The notes under the pieces were generated by a model. The model was not told the origin of the DNA, searched no databases, and saw only the letters and a program-made list of their open reading frames with translations. The position numbers were made by a program, and so were the translations under genes. Positions 11,826-22,609 of a DNA stretch of 64,000 nucleotides are shown here, in pieces. The stretch is from NCBI RefSeq assembly GCF_030272615.1, contig NC_081412.1, positions 545,918,202 to 545,982,201 of the forward strand, read 5' to 3'. Origin of the DNA: Cryptomeria japonica. Taxonomy: Eukaryota > Streptophyta > Pinopsida > Cupressales > Cupressaceae. Position 1 is the stretch's first letter, and every line of letters begins with the position of its first letter.

Positions 11826-11905
11826 TGGTGGCAGGGGCGTTGCCCCTCAACCCCGCTAGGGGTGCTGCCCCCAGACCCTCATTGGGGGTGTTGCCCCTAA
11901 ACCCC
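11826..11905. repeat. GC-rich block of alternating GGGG and CCCC runs
   Basis: Four or five imperfect repeats of a unit like GGGGTGTTGCCCC(T/C)AAACCCC. Each can fold back on itself, and the block stands out from AT-rich surroundings. It lies about 130 bp upstream of the polypurine tract, in the 3' UTR of element B. Confidence 0.75.
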
Positions 11906-12020
11906 CATTTGACTTGGCGGGTACACTACAAGTTGGGGTTGTCTAGTCAAAGTCACTGTCTGTTGTTAGTCTTCCTGAATATTACTTGATGTTTGCTTGT
12001 CGTCTGGAAGATGACTTTTT

Positions 12021-12035
12021 CTTTTGGGGGGATGA
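12021..12035 (+). other. polypurine tract of element B
   Basis: CTTTTGGGGGGATGA sits directly before the TGATGTCA start of the 3' LTR, as expected for the plus-strand primer of an LTR element. Confidence 0.7.
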
Positions 12036-12284
12036 TGATGTCAGAATAAATTGCCTATTGTTATGTTTGATAATATTTGTTATCCGACAAGGTATTAATT
12101 AATTGTATTGAGTGGGTTGTCAGTCTAGGATGGTTATGTGTCAGTTGGTTGACGGTTGTGTACCTCTCGCCAATCGTCAGGTCCTTTAAATATGTCATGT
12201 ACTATCAAGGAAGGGGGATGGTATTGCCAGATCTATTGTAATTATTGGCTGACCATATTTTTTCTCTTCTCTGTAATAATTGAA
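12036..12284 (+). repeat. 3' LTR of element B, truncated
   Basis: Starts TGATGTCA and matches 7682-7940 closely (for example the TTAATTAATT and AAGGAAGGGGGATGG blocks). Similarity stops at about 12284, inside GAATGTG, so the last about 90 bp of the LTR are missing. Confidence 0.85.
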
Positions 12285-13618
12285 TGTGAATCAGTAGATA
12301 GAAAAACTAATACAAAATTCATCAATCTCAAAATCAATGTCTTAAAGTAAAATTAGAACTATCAATGCAATACCACTGTCAAGATAAAAACTCATAAGAT
12401 AAACCAGTTGACTCTTACAACAAATTAACAATAAACACCTTCAAAGTCATAAACATCCAAATGCTTTTCCTATGTCAATAGACTTCATTTCTCAATGCTT
12501 TCGGTTATCATAACTTATCAAAGTAGTTAAGTAGTTAAGTAAATCAACCATAAGAACATAACCACAAAAACATTCACCACTTGACACAAATATTTTTGAC
12601 GTGGAAACCCAATGGGAAAAACCATGGTGAGATGAGACACATAAGATAACTATCTGAACTCTTCTGAAGTTTGCCCTGTGAGGAGCCTAGCTTGTTAAAG
12701 CTTTACAAAAGTCCTATTAAGAACCAGTCCTGTTAAGAATCACCCAGTTAAGGGATTGACTACAATGCCTTGTTAGCAACAATACCCTATAAGTAGTAAC
12801 CTTGGTGGAGGATTTGAAAATCCAAGCTAATGGATCACCTTGTTAGAGGATTTGAATAGCACGAAGCTTGTTAGAGCTTATCTGGTTAGGCAATTTCAAT
12901 TCTGTTGTAATTGTTAGAAAACAACAAGAGTTTGCTGATCTGTTTGAATAATACTACACTTGCTTGATCAGATCCATTTTATGCTCCTATCTGCCTTTAC
13001 TCAAACTACAGATACATCATCTAGTTCGACAACCACACACTCAACTGATCTTTACTAACTCTTTGCCAAGTCATTCAACTAAACAAATTCATCAACCTTA
13101 TAAAAAAATCAATTAGGTCGGTAACACAACAAAAACCTAATTCTCATAGAGATTACAAACAAGTCGGTTCAAGTATGACCGTTGGATTACATAGAAATCT
13201 CTCCACATCAATCAGGAAAACCTTGATCACTCCTTGATCACCGCTTCATCAAACTTAGTAACTCATCATGCACTTTACATTATATGCAATACATTTGCTC
13301 ATTGCCTAGACAAAAAACATTACAACAACTCGCCAAAATCTCTTGAAATTGTCTTCATACAATAATCATACGTGTCATAATCATTATTACCAATTCACCA
13401 AACTCAATCAGTTAAGGTTTATAAAAAGCAACAGGTAGGGTTTACCGGTTACCAATTCAACTCTTTAAATTCTTCCTACTGGTTACAGTTTCCTTCACTT
13501 GTTCATCCTATCGATTACAAAACAATATTACAACAATATCAACAATATCGTTACCGGTTAATTGACATCAATGACAACATAGCATATCATTAATGCAATC
13601 TTCATGCAAAGGCCAACA
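12285..13618 (-). repeat. copia-type LTR fragment, minus strand
   Basis: About 1.33 kb related to the LTRs of F and G. It shares the GTGAATCAGTA start region, the GACGTGGAAACCC-(N)-GGGAAAAACCA block at 12598-12631, many GTTAGAGGATTT and GGTTAAGG words, and the end GACATCAATGACAACATA...CCAACA. It lacks only the first 20-25 bp (TGATGAATAC and the G-run) and has no internal sequence, so it looks like a solo LTR or one LTR of a lost element. Confidence 0.7.
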
Positions 13619-14130
13619 AAGGTGATTGTTCCCTTGAATGAGCTTTCTTCATCATCATATGCTTTAATAGTGATCCTATTCTTGGAATTCATAGTTTGTT
13701 TAGAATGTCCCAATTGTTTGATAGTATTCAATGTACAAATGTTTAGACCTGCTCCTCCATATATCAAGACTCGTTTGATGCGGTTTTTGTGGAGAAAAGG
13801 ATTCAATGTGGAGAGGTGCATTGTGTGGTTGGCTTATGGATACGCCATTGACTTTTGTAAATATAAGGCATTGTGGAGTGAAAAGGTATCCCACCATGGT
13901 TTGAATTGGTCCACATTTAGATCAGTGGGAATGGAGGTTTCTCTCAATGTTTTGTCAAGATTAGCCTTATGTGAAGGGGATATACATAAATTCTCAAGGA
14001 TGAAAATGAGGGCGGGTGTCTTCCCTAACTGGTCTACAAGGTCATACTCATTTTTGGTAGATGATGAGGTTGTGTTCTTCGGTGGAACACTTTGCAAGGT
14101 GAATTTGCTTCAATAGGTTGTGACATTACA
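13619..14130 (-). pseudogene. 5' part of element A protease
   Basis: On the minus strand 13821-13620 reads VLIYGGAGLNICTLN, then ITIKAYDDEESSFKGT. This is the active-site loop region of a Tat-type gypsy protease, where Asp-Gly-Gly-Ala-Gly is expected. The Asp is Tyr here, which kills the enzyme. The segment upstream (14116-13830) is the gag-protease junction, with DEYDLVDQLGKTPALIF-like sequence. The frame is cut at 13619 by the composite insertion and resumes at 7680. The same region in A' lies at 17640-18125. Confidence 0.75.
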
Positions 14131-16318
14131 TTAAGAGGTTTTGTCATTAAATGGTGAAGAGGATGGTCCAATGCCTTTCAAAACAACTTTACTCCTTTGG
14201 GTATAACCTTCGGGAGTTTTATCCTTTATAATAATAGTAGACACATAATTGTCCATTGAAATATGGGTAATGGTGGAATAATAATTATAGGACATCTTAG
14301 AATAGTTAGCTTTATTATCTGCTTTGGCTTTTCCTTTATCATGTTTAGGAAATGGTTCCTTAAACATCACATGTTCCTCATTGGAGGTATGACCATCAAA
14401 TTCTATGTCACCTTTGTCAATAAGATCTTGTATAACATTATTAAATCTATGAAAATTTCTAGTTGTATGTCCTTTTCTATTGTGATATTCACAATACTCA
14501 TCATCATTTCACCATTCAGGTTTCACTTTTGGTTCATAAGGTGAATTGTACAGTATCCTTATAAGATTTTGTGCAACAAATTTCTTAAATGTTGTCTCAA
14601 TTGGCTCTCCCAATGGAGTGTATTTAGTTCAAGGCTTTGATGGCCTTTGAGTGTTCACTTGATTGTTTGAGTTAGATAAACTTGTCTCGGGGAAATTCAT
14701 TTTTGGTTTTATAACATTTTCATCTACTACCCCATCATTGACTGTGTTCTTATTCTTGTTCCAAAAGTGAGGTTTGTCTTTCCCATTTGATTCCTCTTTG
14801 TTATCTTTGAATATCTTAATGGTGCCTTGTTCAATAAGAAGTTTCTTAGTTACCGATCTCTTTTCCATGAATTCCTTGAAGGAAGACAAACAAGCTTTTC
14901 TTAGTTCATATACAATATCCTTGTTGACATTTTGAGTGAACATTTCTACCATTTTTTTTGGTGGGATATCACAAGAGAATCGACTAGCAAGACCTTTCCA
15001 TCACTATAAAAATGAAGCAAAGGACTACCCATTTTTCTGTTTGGTATTGCACAAAGTAGTCATTGACACATCTGTTTCAATATTGTAGGAAAAGTGTTGT
15101 ATGAAATATTTTGCTAAATCTCTCCATGACTTGATTCTAGGTGGGAGTTGGGAGAACCATTCCATATCTTGTCCACCTAAACTTTGTGGGAACAATATCA
15201 TCAAATATGTTTCTTCATTGGTTACCTCAATACATGCTGTGAAGAATTCTCTTATGTGTGCCTTAGGATCTCCCTTGCCTCTATACTTATCATCAAATTT
15301 TGGTGTCACAAAATGTGGAGGAAATGGAGGAATTGGAACACTTCTATCAAATGGATAAGGACATATATATTTCATTGTATACTCTTGTTTTGTTGTATTC
15401 ATGTCTATACTTTGTTTTTGCAAATCCTTGATTTGTTGCTGCAAGTGGTGTCTTTTCTCTTTGAGTTAGTTCCATACCTGAGCCACCGAACAAATGAGGA
15501 GGGATATAATGCATGTATGGATGGTATTGATCATAGATGTGTTCATATTGAGGTGGAACATAGTTGTAGCTAGCATATGGACCACTTGGTATGGTATTAT
15601 AATGAGGAGCACTAGGGCTAGGTCTATATAGGTCATGACCATGAGTCCATAGGAGGTTTCATAAGAATGATCTTGGATATTTCCCCCAAATCTGATACAA
15701 GGTCTTCTTGTATCATGATTTTGAATGTTCTCTTGAGTATAATTGTATGCATTGGTATGATCTTGGGTATTATCACGAGCATGTGTATTAGCATTTCTTC
15801 TCCATGGGAGAGGATGACTGTGAGGTTCTTCATGAGAGTTCCTAGAAAAGTTGGTGTGAGTATGGGTATTAGGAATTTATGGTTTTTGAAATAAGGATGA
15901 GGGTGAATCAGGCATGAAACGCTCTCTCCTATTACCAACATTATATCCTCTAGAATTTTTATTTGTTTGAACCACTTTATTAGTATCCTCCTCTAAAATT
16001 TGTGACACATAAAAGTCTTGAGGTAAGTTTATCCCATTTTGTGCTATAGCTTGAAAGAAGTATGGTCTATATCTTCTCATAATTTACTCAATCAATCTAT
16101 TGAATCTTGGTTCCATGATAGTCTCTTCAATGTCCGCGGAAGTGATAGATGTATTGTCATTATCATTGTTGTTTTCATTGTCATTGTTTGGCATATTACT
16201 GTGACTTTCAAATGGGTTGTAAGATTCATCTCCATCAAATTAATAGGTACTCATGTTGAGAGATATTAGAGCTTCCTCGACTTCTCTTCTAGAAATTTGT
16301 GAATGGGTTTCAACCATG
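14131..16318 (-). pseudogene. gag of element A
   Basis: The minus-strand pieces 16318-15633 (Asn/Asp-rich N-terminal region), 15444-15025 and 14952-14629 cover gag. The middle piece has the capsid pattern: TPKFDDKYRGKGDPKAHIRE, then LFPQSLGGQDMEWFSQLPP and SWRDLAKYFIQHF. The downstream part to about 14400 holds Lys-rich sequence and, by comparison with A' (18629-18045), a Cys-His box of the form CEYHNRKGNTTSNCH that is partly damaged here. Gag forms the particle around element RNA. At least six stops and frameshifts occur. The start is taken near 16318 (Met-Val-Glu-Thr-His), after which the leader begins. Confidence 0.75.
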
Positions 16319-17147
16319 AACTAAAATTTGGTTAAAATGCAAGATGGAAGGAAATGTGAAGACTATGGAAAACCAAGAAGGAATATGAGATGGAGTGAAT
16401 CTAGGGTTGTCTTACAATGTCCAAAAATGTAAGTTCAATATATGTGATCTAAAGTAAGGTGTGGCTTCCAAAGAGATGATAGATCTCTTGATGAGGTAAG
16501 TTGACCTTGACTAAAGAGGACCAAATGGGACCCTAAGATGATAGATCTAGTGCTAGCACCACCTAGTGATATGTTGTAATATGTTTGCAAGATATGATGA
16601 GGATCACAAAGCAACCTTTTGACTCTATCTTGAAAGATGTGTTTTGCAAATGAAGGAAAAATGGTTAAAAATGTATGACAAGGATAAGGACTAATTGACT
16701 AAAGATGAAGCCCTAAAAAGGAATCTACCTTGGAAGCTCTTTGGATCTCAAAACCTAAGCACATTTTCCTTGACAACTTTTGCAAAATTTTATTCTCTGA
16801 AACACAAACACATTTTTGCTTTGCATAGACATGATTTCCTGATGACTGGTGATTGTTTTTGGCACATATGTGATTTAAAGAAACCCATACACAATTTTAG
16901 ATCACATATGTGGTTCTATATGTCATAGACACGGTTTTAACTATTGCTTCTAACAATGTTGATTTCTTTGATACACATACGCATTTCTGTTCTGCATAGA
17001 CGCGATTTTATCTGTCACAGATGTGGTTTTGAGAAAATTTCCTAAATCTGTCCAAATATGTAATTGTTGAATGTGACCAAATCTTGATGTTGAATATATT
17101 GTGGCAAGAAAACACAACAAAAAATGAATCATCAATTGGTATATAAG
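16319..17147 (-). other. leader of element A with repeated short motif
   Basis: Non-coding. It matches the leader of A' at 20760-21075. Between about 16790 and 17040 a short degenerate word of the form CAYAGACGYGATTT recurs every 25-40 bp. The region ends abruptly at 17147, where the linker of A' begins, at a short shared word (CTCACC). Confidence 0.6.
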
Positions 17148-18044
17148 TTCTCACCCCATTTTTGGAATATGGTGGGATCCAATTTTATAGTAATAGTGGA
17201 TACTTTTTTAGAAGGATGTGGTCATCCATAATCTTTAGGAGGACAAATTATTTTTCTTAAATACATGGTTTGGTTGAAAGTGTACTCTCCCATGCCCTTG
17301 TCCTTGTATTTTCCTTTGAGATCACCTTGTTTTGATGTAGAAGTTTTTAATGAAATTGTGGATCCACATATATTGATGATGGAGTTTCTTCTCTATTAAT
17401 TGGAATTATTATCTTAGATCTTGGTCATAGGTTATTACAATATATGAACAGATTTGGATCAACTTTTATTGCTACTTCAACTCCATTGTAAGGAAATTTG
17501 ATACATTGATGATATGTTGATGGAACTTCTCTCATTTCATGTATCTATGGACGTCCCAAGAGTATATTATATGTAAGATATAGATAAAGGACTTGAAAAA
17601 CCACATGCTTCATGACTGGCCCAACTCTCAAAGGTAAGGTGACTGTTCCCTTGGATGAGTGTTCTTCGTCATCATATGCTTTAATGGTGATCTTATTCTT
17701 TGAATTTACAGTTGGTTTAGAATATCCCATTTGTTTAATAGTATTCAATGTACAAATGTTCAGACCTACTCCTCATCTATCAAGACTCATTTTATGCAGC
17801 TTTTGTGGAGAAAGGCTTCAATGTGGAGAGGTGCATTTTATGGTTGGCATATGGATACGTCATTGACTTTTGTAAATGTAAGGCATTGTGGAGTGGAAAG
17901 GTATCCCACCATGGTTTGAAATTGGTCCACGTTCAGATCAGTGGGAATGGAGGTTTCTCTCAATGTTTTGTTAAGATTAGCCTTATGTGAAGGGGATATA
18001 TGTAAATGCTCAAGGATGGAAATGAGGGTGGGTGTCTTCCCTAA
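17148..18044 (-). pseudogene. protease and linker of element A'
   Basis: The minus-strand frame 17748-17545 reads MNTIKQMGYSKP, then KNKITIKAYDDEEHSSKGTVT and YLTYNILLGRP, the body of the gypsy protease. The region down to 17148 matches the linker of A at 7205-7500. Just upstream of LNICTLN the active-site segment is shifted by one base and followed by a stop (about 17770-17790). The sequence across 17625-17660 is uninterrupted and serves as the empty-site reference for the insertion in A. Confidence 0.75.
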
Positions 18045-18962
18045 CTAGTCTACAAGGTCATACTCATTTTTGGTAGATAATGAGGCTATGGTCTTGGGTG
18101 GAACACCTTGCAAGGTGAATTTACCACAATAGGTTGTGACATTACATTTAGAGGTTTCATCATTAGATGGTGAAGAGGATGGTCCAATGCCTTTCAAAAC
18201 AACTTTATTCCTTCGAGTAGAATCTTCAGGAGTTTTATCCTTTATAATAATGGTAGAAACATAATTGTCCTTTGAAATGTGGGTAATAGTGGAATCATAA
18301 TAATAGGACATCTTAGCATAGTTATCTTTATTATCTACTTTGGCTTTTCCTCTATCATGTTTAGAAAATGGCTCCTTAAACATTGCATGTTCCTCATTGG
18401 AGGTATGACCATCAACTTCTATGTCACCTTTGTCAATAAAATATTGTATAACATTATTCAATCTATGACAATTGCTAGTTGTATTTCCTTTTCTATTGTG
18501 ATATTCACAATACTCATCATCGTTCCACCATGCAGGTTTCACTTTTGGTTCATAAGGTGAATTGTATGGTATTGTTATAAACTTTTTTGCAGCCAATTTC
18601 TTAAATGTTGTCTCAATTGGCTCTCCCAATGGAGTGTATTTCCTTCAAGGCTTTGATGGCCTTTGAGTGTTCACTTGATTGTTTGAGTTAGATGAACTTG
18701 CCCTAGGGAAATTCATTTTTGGTTTTACAACATTTGCATCTACTACCCCATCATTAACTGTGTTCTTATTCTTGTTCCAAAAGCGAGGTTTGTTTTTTCC
18801 TTTTGATTCATCTTTGTTATCTTTGAATAGCTTAACGGTTCCTTGCTTAATAAGGACTTTCTTAGTTGCCAATCCCTTTTCTATGAATTCCTTGAAGGTA
18901 GACAAACAAGCTTTTCTTAGTTCATATCCAATATCCTTGTTGAAATTTTGAGTGAACATTTA
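18045..18962 (-). pseudogene. gag C-terminal part of element A'
   Basis: Two open minus-strand pieces. 18959-18645 starts MFTQNFNKDIGYELRKACL and is Lys-rich. 18629-18045 starts MGEPIETTFKKLAAKKF and carries a Cys-His box, CEYHNRKGNTTSNCH, near 18495-18540. This box is characteristic of plant Tat/Athila-type gypsy gag, in place of a classic zinc knuckle. The C-terminal end reads into the gag-protease junction (ASLSTKNEYDLVD). The two pieces are separated by one stop. Upstream the frame is cut at 18963 by a solo LTR and resumes at 20608. Confidence 0.8.
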
Positions 18963-20607
18963 TGTAGTGTCATAAATTGTACACCCTTGTTAGGGTGGTA
19001 CAATTTCACACTTAGGTTAGCACCCACCTTAGTATGTTTGCATCTTGCATTATTATTTCCATTTAAGCATTTAATTAATTAATTTAATTAAATCTAAAGT
19101 CATATTTCATCACTTCATACATCATAAAATTGGTCCCTTTACCCTAAGTGTGCCACTTTTTATTTTATTCCTCCAATAAATCATTTAATCATAAACCCTA
19201 ATTATATCCTTTTTTGAACTTTAAGGCTTGATTTCATATATCAAAACACCTCGAAATCAACTGTAACTTTGGGATTCTCTCTATTATCAACATATCTAAC
19301 GACCCTAAAAATTCGGTCCTCAACTTTTTTCTCACAATTTCGGGAGCACAATTCTATGATATTATAATTCCTAACCCCAAAATATTGGCGGGAAATTCAA
19401 TTCCTAGGTTGTCCTAAAGGCGGAATTATGTCGAAATTAAGATCTAGGGTTTCATACATAAGAGTTCTCTTTCTTCATTTGAAGGTGATTAAGGAGGAGA
19501 TGGATGGATCTTTCTAAGAATCTAAGAGCAGGTTTTTGGAGCATAAGGATCCTTCTATGTAGTGAAAGAGAAGCCTATGTGGAGTCTTCAACATAATTCA
19601 TCAAGAATTTGTCAAGAATTTATCATCAATTAGGAGCCTTGAAGACATTGAAGAGTAATAGGAGATCTTGTGGAAATATCTCTCCCTTGGGGATTGGTAT
19701 GATTTCATGTTATTTTCATGTCTTTGTATGAGCTTCTTTACATAAAATTTCATATTTACATTCATGCTTTAGATAATTTTGCATCATTGATTTAGAGAAT
19801 TTACTTTGTCAATTACAAGCAATTAGGGTTTACTCTTTAAGGTTGCTATAGATTGTTTACTTTCATTTTAGGATCTTGCATACACATAAGGTTCTAGCAC
19901 ACACATTTTTAATATATTATTGGCTATTTGTGGAGGTGGAAATCACCAACATAGGGGTTTGAATAGGGAAAAACCCCATATAGCCACCCAAACCTTCCCT
20001 TTTCAGTTGTAGGTGCAGAAATAGGTACCCAGAGGCACTTTCAGCTCAACAAAAGGCACATGAACCACCCAGAATCATCAGCTATGACCTAATCTTCCTG
20101 GGAAAGGGGTGTGGAACCCTAGTCCTTCCTAGGATAGTGGCTTGGTGCCATGGTTCCTCTTCTTTTTAGTAATTTTTAGCAGTTTGAAACTTCAGGTCAT
20201 CAGATTTGCAGTCTTTTAGTTGTAGCCTCATGTTTGTAGAAACAAGATAGTGGCGTGGCACCTTGGTCCAGATCAATTTTGTTAAATTTGCAGCATTAGA
20301 TACACATACATAATCCTCTCCCTTTCATGCTTTCAGTATCTCATTTGCATATCTACAAGTTTGTGCAATTCCAAGTTTATTTATGCTTCATTCTTTATCT
20401 CCTAGTGTAGTTGATCATTTAAACCCTAGTTTTTCTCATCATTTGCAACAAGAGGAATAGAAACCCTAAAAGGTAATCCTTAGCTCTCTCTTTCTCACAA
20501 GAAGTATCCAAAGTGATCTACCTTGATAGGATCTTTTGTATTCCCAATATGTTGGCAAAAGTGGGATTTGGTCCTAGTCACCTGGTCTTGCTTTTCCCAC
20601 CCCCACA
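18963..20607. repeat. solo LTR of a third LTR family inserted in A' gag
   Basis: 1,645 bp starting TGTAGTGTCATAAATTG and ending CCACCCCCACA, with no internal domain. Flanking ATTTA (18958-18962) and ATTTC (20608-20612) form a 5-bp target duplication with one mismatch. Element A has the uninterrupted site at about 14936-14960, which confirms the borders. The TG...CA ends and absence of coding fit a solo LTR left by LTR-LTR recombination. Length and AT content suggest a gypsy family. Orientation was not determined. Confidence 0.8.
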
Positions 20608-20759
20608 ATTTCTTCCATTTTTTTTGTGGGATACCACAAGAGCATCGACTAGAAAGACCTCTCCATCGTTGTAAAAAGGAAGAAAAGGACTCCCTATTTT
20701 TTTGTTTGGTATTGCACAAAGTAGTCATTGACACATCTATTTCTCACAATGTGGGAATA
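20608..20759 (-). pseudogene. gag fragment of A' beyond the solo LTR
   Basis: Reads MSMTTLCNTKQKNRESFSSF on the minus strand, matching A gag at 14960-15070. It then jumps at about 20750 directly into leader sequence, so about 1.7 kb of gag (the equivalent of 15090-16790 in A) is deleted. Confidence 0.75.
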
Positions 20760-22590
20760 CAAACGTGATTGCCTGGTGATTGTTTTATGCACAGACGTGA
20801 TTTAAAGAAACCCATACACATTTTTAGATCACAAACGTGGTTCTATATGTCATAGACATAGTTTTAACTATTTCTTCTAATAATGTTGATTTCTTTGATA
20901 CATAGATGCATTTTTGTTCTGCACAGACGTGGTTTCCTAACACAGGCGTGATTTTATCTATCACACATGTGGTTCTGAGAAAATTTCCTGAGTCTGTCGA
21001 AATATGTAATTGATGAATGTGACCAAATCATGATGTTGAATGTATTATGGAAAGAAAACACAACAAACAATGAAGACACAATGTTTGAAGTTTTTTTTGT
21101 CCAAAATGTTTTGTGTATGTTCAAAATATTTCCACTGGTATAACACAAATTGGAGACACTTGAAAACATGCACAACCTAGGCTGGAAAGAGAAACCATTC
21201 AATATGGCCCCCACAACCTAGTAATACCTCAAACAAGAGGACAACTAGAGATTATAGTAGCACTAGCTCCCCCACCATGATACTCACTTCTTGGGCATAC
21301 CAGATTCTCTTACCTCAAAAGACTAAAGATCAAATGAGGGATTCCTGTCTTAACATGAAAGGGTACATGAGGGGTATCTACGGGGTATGATCCACACTCC
21401 CTAAAACATCAAATATAAGGTTTTTTGGCCTCTACAACAAAAGGTATTTAGTGGGGAAACTTCTGCGGTTCTTGGTGTCTACCCATGTGGTGGTGACTCA
21501 TTTAAGAACCCACTCCTAATCCCCAAAGAGGATTTTAAACACACCCAACACAAGTTTGAATACTAGGGAGAACTGTCAGTGTAGATACACGTACCAAGCC
21601 ATCATGACTTACACCTAACATATTAATTTATATAGCGGATAGAAGAAGTGCCACTTGGGTTGTTCTCTCTCACTTGGCCTTATGGGCTACCTGGGAGACA
21701 TGCCCTCCTACCTAAATAGAAGATGATAAAAATTTCTCTTACACCCAAGGTCCAATGGAAGGAAAGGGGAGATGATACTTTTTTTTTATCACCTCTAGGG
21801 TTATAAACATAAATATTGTGCATAACACACCAAACACTTCAAACAAGTTCTTTAACCCCAAATGAAAAAGATGTTACCCTAATTAGACTAAAAATTAAAG
21901 ACACACACCTAGATTACCCTTGCAACAAATGATTAGTAGTTTTGATAAATTACCCCCACTTGCAAGCACCTAGTTAGGTTAATTTTAGAAATCCAAATCC
22001 AAATGTGAAAAAGGGGCTTTACAATATATTTTTTCTTCTTTTCAAGATATCTGCGCCACTTGTTAGTCCAAGTAAGCTGGGGGTTAGGCCAAAAACCAAA
22101 TCTAAAAACTCTAAAGTTAAAAACAAAAAAAATGAAACCTGAAAATTAAAAACGTGATGATGCTAGACACAGACGCAAAAATCCTAAACGTAGACACGAA
22201 AAGACATATCTAAACCTACAAAAACAAACAAAAAATAGAAATGTGGAAATAACAAACCTAGACATAATTTCTTGTCAAAGACGCAAAAAGATAAAACAAA
22301 GATGCAGAAACAGGAGCCGGGACCTGCAAAAACTCAAAACAAAGAAAAACACAGAAATAATGAACACAGGCGCAATTTCTCAACAAAAATGCGAGAATAT
22401 ACAATCTAGACATGATTCTAGAAATCTGAACCTGTAGAAATAACTGAAAACACAGATGCATAATCTAGACTCAGATGTAGAAATAAGTGTCGTAGATGCG
22501 CAATAATTCAAAATCGTCGCTGATGCAACCTGCAACTCAACAAAAAAGCTAAAAACAACCAACAAAAGTTAGAAACAAAGGGACAAGAGT
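20760..22590 (-). other. leader of element A', about 1.8 kb
   Basis: No gene. Two clusters of a degenerate short motif built on AGACGCGA or AGATGTGG occur at 20775-20980 and 22150-22510, near the two ends of the leader. Long leaders are usual in Tat/Ogre-type elements. The middle part (21075-22140) holds AT-rich unique sequence. Confidence 0.6.
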
Positions 22591-22609
22591 CCCACCAGGA
22601 ATGCCAAAA
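22591..22609 (-). other. candidate primer-binding site of A'
   Basis: Minus strand TTTTGGCATTCCTGGTGGG directly follows the LTR end GTATACA. The position is right for a PBS. I do not assign the tRNA. Confidence 0.5.

Larger units (their letters stand above)
10503..12020 (+). other. non-coding GTAC-rich region of element B
   Basis: About 1.5 kb between the gag-protease frame and the 3' polypurine tract. It is studded with CGTAC, CCGTACA and CATATGG words and includes a tandem repeat (11097-11406) and a GC-rich block (11826-11905). A long frame, 11097-11900, is open but has no ATG at its start and no recognisable domain. It is most likely an open stretch through the tandem repeat, not a gene. 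Confidence 0.6.
7682..13618 (+). mobile_element. composite insertion: gypsy-type gag-PR element B joined to a copia-type LTR
   Basis: The unit begins with a gypsy-type LTR (7682-8023) and then has a degenerate tRNA-Asp-like PBS, gag and protease remnants, a long non-coding GTAC-rich region, a polypurine tract (12021-12035) and the first about 249 bp of a second LTR copy (12036-12284). At about 12285 the sequence switches to a minus-strand copia-type LTR that ends in CCAACA at 13618. AAGGT flanks the whole composite (7677-7681 and 13619-13623), and A' shows the empty site. No RT, RNase H or integrase is present, so B is non-autonomous or internally deleted. How one TSD pair comes to flank two different element types is discussed in the findings. 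Confidence 0.75.
2565..17147 (-). mobile_element. Ty3/gypsy element A, Tat-type, minus strand, split by insertion
   Basis: Read on the minus strand the order is leader (17147-16430), gag (16318-14131), protease (14130-13619, then 7680-7500 after the insertion), linker, RT with YVDD, RNase H, a second RNase H, integrase, and a 3' UTR ending near 2565. The extra RNase H between RNase H and integrase is the hallmark of the plant Tat/Ogre group of non-chromoviral Ty3/gypsy elements. A foreign unit occupies 7682-13618 with AAGGT on both sides. The related copy A' has the uninterrupted site at about 17625-17650, which proves the split. All reading frames carry stops and frameshifts. No 3' LTR was found, and at 17147/17148 the leader joins the protease-RT linker of A'. 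Confidence 0.85.

Noticed and set aside
11097-11900. 267-codon plus-strand frame in element B as a gene
   Set aside because: It has no ATG at the start, consists largely of a tandem repeat, has no domain, and lies where pol should be. Kept only as a repeat feature and finding.
12285-13618. Treating this stretch as the end of B's own 3' LTR
   Set aside because: It does not match the 5' LTR tail (7940-8023) but does match the LTR ends of F and G.
13604-14116. 170-codon plus-strand frame
   Set aside because: It is antisense to the protease-gag region of element A. The minus-strand translation has the recognisable protease and the same segment recurs in A'.
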